DNA of 18,359 nt from Chromera velia (taxonomy: Eukaryota; Sar; Chromeraceae), in the NCBI GenBank assembly GCA_018398765.1, contig JAHBMJ010004152.1:65444-83802 (forward strand), in the 5' to 3' direction. The notes beneath the pieces are model-generated. The model saw only the letters and a list, made by a program, of their open reading frames with translations, did not search any database and was not told the origin of the DNA. Position 1 is the stretch's first letter. Each line of letters begins with the position of its first letter. Shown here in pieces: positions 15,701-18,359 of this stretch. The position numbers were made by a program, and so were the translations under genes.

Positions 15701-16372
15701 TAGGTTGCTCGCATAATTCCGTTAATCTCTTTCTTGTTCGGTGAATTGTCTTGCTGGTCTCTCAAACCTTCTGCAGAGAAAGTGGAGGGAACAGTTTGTT
15801 TGACAATGTTGATGCATGCGAAAAGTATTGAGGCGCCTTTGCGTTTCACTGCTTACAAAAATCTGAAGTTATGTATTTTCCATGATGGATTGTATGCACT
15901 TCATAAATGTGAAGGAAGGATTGGAATGGAAGTGTTCATTGTGAATAAAGAAAAAAAGGTTCCTGATGTGAGAAAGTTAAACCTCTTTGCACAGAAGAGC
16001 AAAAAGTTGATAAAAAGGTTAATTTTGAGTACTTCGTCTGAATTGTGTGCTCTTTCAGATGTGGTGAAGAAAGCCTTTGCGTGAAAGAAATTGGCAGAGA
16101 GGCTTTGGAAAAAAAAAGTGCCAGTTAACTTTGTAATGGACTCTGGTCTGCTCATGGAGCAGCTCGAGATAGGTTATGCTCAGGCAGAACCTCGTCTGGA
16201 CGGTCTTTTGAAGTATGTCAAACAGGAGCTGCGTGCACTGCGTGCAAAAGTCTTTTGAGTGTTAACCGACAAGATGCGTGCAGACAGGTAAACAAAGCTT
16301 AAGCTTCAGAAGGACAAAGGAACTGAATGGGTGCCTAAAAAGAAGAAGGTGGTTGAGAAGGAGGGTGTTTGA
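15701..16372 (+). pseudogene. RNase H remnant of the copia-type element
   Basis: This follows the reverse transcriptase in changed frames. LKLCIFHDGLYALHKCEGRIG resembles the DA-x4-R-x-G start of copia RNase H. FAQKSKKLIKRLILSTSSELCAL matches the W-SkKQ..STSSaE-AL block, and VMDSGLLMEQLEIG the next conserved segment. Near the end DKMRADR, TAA, TK resembles the common M-AD-lTK terminus. Stops at TGA 16082, TGA 16256 and a TAA near 16289 break it. The order and spacing support assignment although individual catalytic residues are uncertain. Confidence 0.65.
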
Positions 16373-16455
16373 TTGAAGTTTCTTAACTTTTCTATGAAGA
16401 AAGAAAGGATTGTATTTATGCGTGCCTCCTGAATAGTTCCATCATTGCTTCGGTC

Positions 16456-16741
16456 AGGGGGTGTTACTGATTGTTGGAGGCCGCGTTGCACCGGCCCCGG
16501 CATGCCATGATATAAGTGAGTGGCGGGCCGCGGGGTGCATCGCATGATCGGTTCAGTATTACAAAGTGTTGCTTGCATGTTTCACAATTAATCGAGTAAT
16601 TGAGAGCATTCAAAATCATGCATAGAGAAACCGATCAATCCAGACAAATCTAATAAGCAAGAGACTCGACTGGAGCGCTTGGCTCCTTTATGCTGTGATC
16701 ATAAGTATAGATGAGCCAGAAGGGCGTCTAGCCACCTAACA
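16456..16741 (+). repeat. Possible 3' LTR: polypurine tract followed by TGTTA...TAACA
   Basis: AGGGGG (16456-16461) is directly followed by TGTTACTGATTGTTGG at 16462, and the segment ends in CACCTAACA at 16741. A purine tract followed by TG...CA fits the start and end of an LTR. A TATA-like GATATAAG lies near 16508. No direct copy of 16462-16670 was found at the 5' end of the element, so the LTR reading is only partly supported. Confidence 0.35.
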
Positions 16742-16748
16742 CTGAGTC
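16669..16748. repeat. Right terminal inverted copy of the element's hairpin
   Basis: 16687-16740 is the reverse complement of 11371-11424 at 51 of 54 positions, and the match continues outward through TGAGTC (16743-16748). A shorter hairpin is kept here: GGCTC (16681-16685) pairs with GAGCC (16713-16717). The outer stem is degraded on the inner side. Confidence 0.85.
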
Positions 16749-18089
16749 TCACAGCTTTATTTCTGGCTTTTGCATTCTAACAGCAGTTGCGTGGTCTATG
16801 GAATCCTCTGCCTCAGAAAAATTGAGGACTGTCAGACGTTTGTCAAGCAGCTGGACGTCTTATCTCACTTTATGATGGTATTTAACGAGTAGGCGGTCCC
16901 CAGTGCCCTAGAAGTTTAATGTCTGAATCCATTGTGAATTATCTGGGCCTAACGGGTAATCTTTTTATTGGACTTTATACTGGTTGTGCCTCCCATCGTA
17001 GTCAAAAAAAATTTTAACCTCCCACTCTGCATTATCAGAAGATTGAGAAGTCATCGAGTCAGGCTTTTTACCTGTATGACGGAATCCGATTTGAGATGGA
17101 AGGATGCCTTTGACTCTGAGGTATTGATAAAACAGATCGAGATCACCACTTCCTTGGACTACCCTGGACCTTGTAATCAAAGCCTAAAGCCCAGCGCAAT
17201 TCTTGAACACTCATTCGCATGACCTGTTCGTCTGCTATTTTTTTTGCCGTTGATGTGCTGTCTGGTTAGCTTTCGATTCCTCTTGACTTAGTGCAATGCT
17301 CTTTGGGATTTGGTGCTCTTCATCCAGGATTTACCAGGATTCCTAATTCTGTATAAAGTAGTATAAAAGTCATAATCAGGCGAGAAGTGCGTATCGGACC
17401 ATAATAGATATGAGTCAACATGGTAAACCTGTTTCACAACCGGGTCGCGAAAGGACCGGAATATCACAAGTATACGGGCATAAGAGACGTTAATCAGCCA
17501 TTCTTATCGGGACTCAAAGAGTTAGACTAGGCTTTTGAGCTTATAGTCGCTGAATAAGTCGAGAAGCAACCATTCTAAATGATCCAGCCGCGTTTGCATG
17601 ACCTCAGGTGGAAATACTAGCCCAAGGACCTCAGAATGTAAACCCGTTTTGATACTGGCAATGAACAGTAGAACCTCAAAAGACGCTCTCTAATCTTGTC
17701 GCAAGAAAAAACGGTTATGGTTTGGCCATAAAAGACTGAATCTTTGTTTGCCGTCTCTCCATGTTGACACAGAACCTCCTTAAAAGAGCCCACCAAGCAA
17801 TTTCTCTACTCCAATCGCTTTGGACATCACAGTATACTTAGACCGCAGTTTTTCTGTCCCTACAGCTGCAGTTTTGCATCCAACAGATCGCATTCGAAGC
17901 TGAAAAAATCTCATAATATGAATCGCGTTTCTATCCTCTTGAACAGAATTACACACGGAAGGATGCTGACTAAGGTCCCCCTGGAGACTAGAATAGGCTG
18001 AAGAACGTCACAGAGACTGGGGAGAAGCGAAAACAAAGAGCAAGAAGAGGGAAAAGGCACTTGAGGCTTCGATGGGAGAAATTTTAATT
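16749..18089. other. Stretch with no well-supported gene
   Basis: Composition is mixed and stops are frequent. Apart from the weak minus-strand frame at 16965-17180, nothing recognisable was seen. In particular there is no tRNA, no repeat with clear partners in the window and no retroelement motif. Confidence 0.45.
16965..17180 (-). CDS. Possible short exon or small ORF, unknown
   Basis: A 71-codon frame with ordinary protein-like composition (DLDLFYQYLRVKGILPSQIG, SDNAEWEVKIFFDYDGRHNQ) ends in TAA that overlaps an AATAAA-like AATAAAAAG on the minus strand. No family was recognised. A neighbouring frame just upstream (MSVQELRWALGFDY) could belong to it after a frame change. It could equally be a chance frame. 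Confidence 0.25.
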   Translation of the reverse strand: MITRSRVVQGSGDLDLFYQYLRVKGILPSQIGFRHTGKKPDSMTSQSSDNAEWEVKIFFDYDGRHNQYKVQ

Positions 18090-18359
18090 TTAAATTTTGA
18101 AAGAAGAACGAGAACGAGACACAGCTGCTTCAGTTCCCGTCTCTCTTCTCCATGACCCGCCCTGAGTGAAGCCCTCTATCAAAGTTACTGCACAGCGCGG
18201 CTTTGGTAGCAATCGCTCTCTCCCACCACACGTAGAAGCCTCAGAGTCTTGCACCTCCGTACTAGCCTCCCCGCTTTCATGTTTGCAAGCAAAAGCCTCG
18301 GAGTCCCCCACCTCTACACAAGCCATCCCGCCACCGTCCCCGCAAGTAAAAGCCTCTGG
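18090..18359 (-). CDS. Partial gene with 19-residue Cys-containing repeats, 5' end outside window
   Basis: The frame is open from the right edge. It reads EAFTCGDGGGMACVEVGDS, then EAFACKHESGEASTEVQDS, then EASTCGG, so it contains at least two and a part of a 19-residue (57-bp) repeat, each starting EA(F/S)-x-C and ending near V-(G/Q)-DS. The tail becomes Arg/Ser-rich (SWRRETGTEAAVSRSRSS) and stops at TAA in AT-rich DNA. No signal peptide or known domain can be assigned, because the start is missing. The repeat may continue beyond the edge. Confidence 0.4.
   Translation of the reverse strand, partial: PEAFTCGDGGGMACVEVGDSEAFACKHESGEASTEVQDSEASTCGGRERLLPKPRCAVTLIEGFTQGGSWRRETGTEAAVSRSRSSFKI

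Larger units (their letters stand above)
11509..16372 (+). mobile_element. Decayed Ty1/copia-type retroelement (internal region)
   Basis: Domains occur in canonical copia order on one strand: acidic Gag-like leader, protease (DTGCS at 11999-12013), GAG-pre-integrase and integrase (about 13200-14100), reverse transcriptase (14716-15700) and RNase H (about 15734-16330). Integrase before reverse transcriptase is the copia order, not the gypsy order. The polyprotein is broken by at least a dozen stops and several frameshifts, and a 550-bp repeat-rich insertion separates protease from integrase. It cannot be autonomous. It is bounded by inverted hairpin sequences and not by recognisable direct LTRs. 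Confidence 0.85.

Overview
The window looks like nuclear DNA of a eukaryote with a repeat-rich genome. It has GT-AG introns whose removal keeps a reading frame open, long microsatellites, a decayed Ty1/copia retrotransposon, a fold-back element with a target duplication, and genes whose coding pieces are separated by introns. The style of the copia element and the repeats suggests a unicellular alga or another protist, possibly an alveolate such as a chromerid. That is a guess and not something the sequence proves. No rRNA, tRNA, CRISPR array or prokaryotic operon was seen.

Layout. Bases 1-1060 are a palindrome-rich repeat block with nested direct duplications and one ambiguous base. A plus-strand decayed gene runs about 1160-4003. 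Its first half is one continuous frame across a small intron, broken by five in-frame TAG codons. Its last part resembles the C-terminus of transposase-like proteins. An AT-rich gap with (AT)15 separates it from a convergent, multi-exon, minus-strand gene or gene remnant (about 8830 down to 4480). That gene has good splice sites, a (CA)n tract inside one intron, and frame breaks that mostly fall in homopolymers or short repeats. A 1.18-kb segment with perfect 23-bp inverted termini (5966-7142) lies between two of its exons.

Bases 8830-9200 hold a diverged, inverted relative of the first repeat block. A fold-back MITE (9325-9765) with a 6-bp target duplication follows, then about 1.1 kb of AT-rich DNA without genes and a degenerate array of CTTGAAA / TAGGCGCAGCC motifs (10864-11280).

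Bases 11363-16748 hold a decayed copia-type retroelement in the normal order: acidic Gag-like leader, protease, integrase, reverse transcriptase, RNase H. It is bounded by two INVERTED copies of a hairpin-forming sequence, and no obvious direct LTRs were found. It also carries a GTTAC-repeat insertion. The last 1.6 kb has little that can be supported, except a partial minus-strand frame with a 19-residue cysteine-containing repeat that runs off the right edge.

The most distinctive object is the copia-like element with inverted, palindromic ends whose hairpin loop is flipped between the two copies. Nothing here can be assigned to a named host pathway. The host-type gene is described but not identified.
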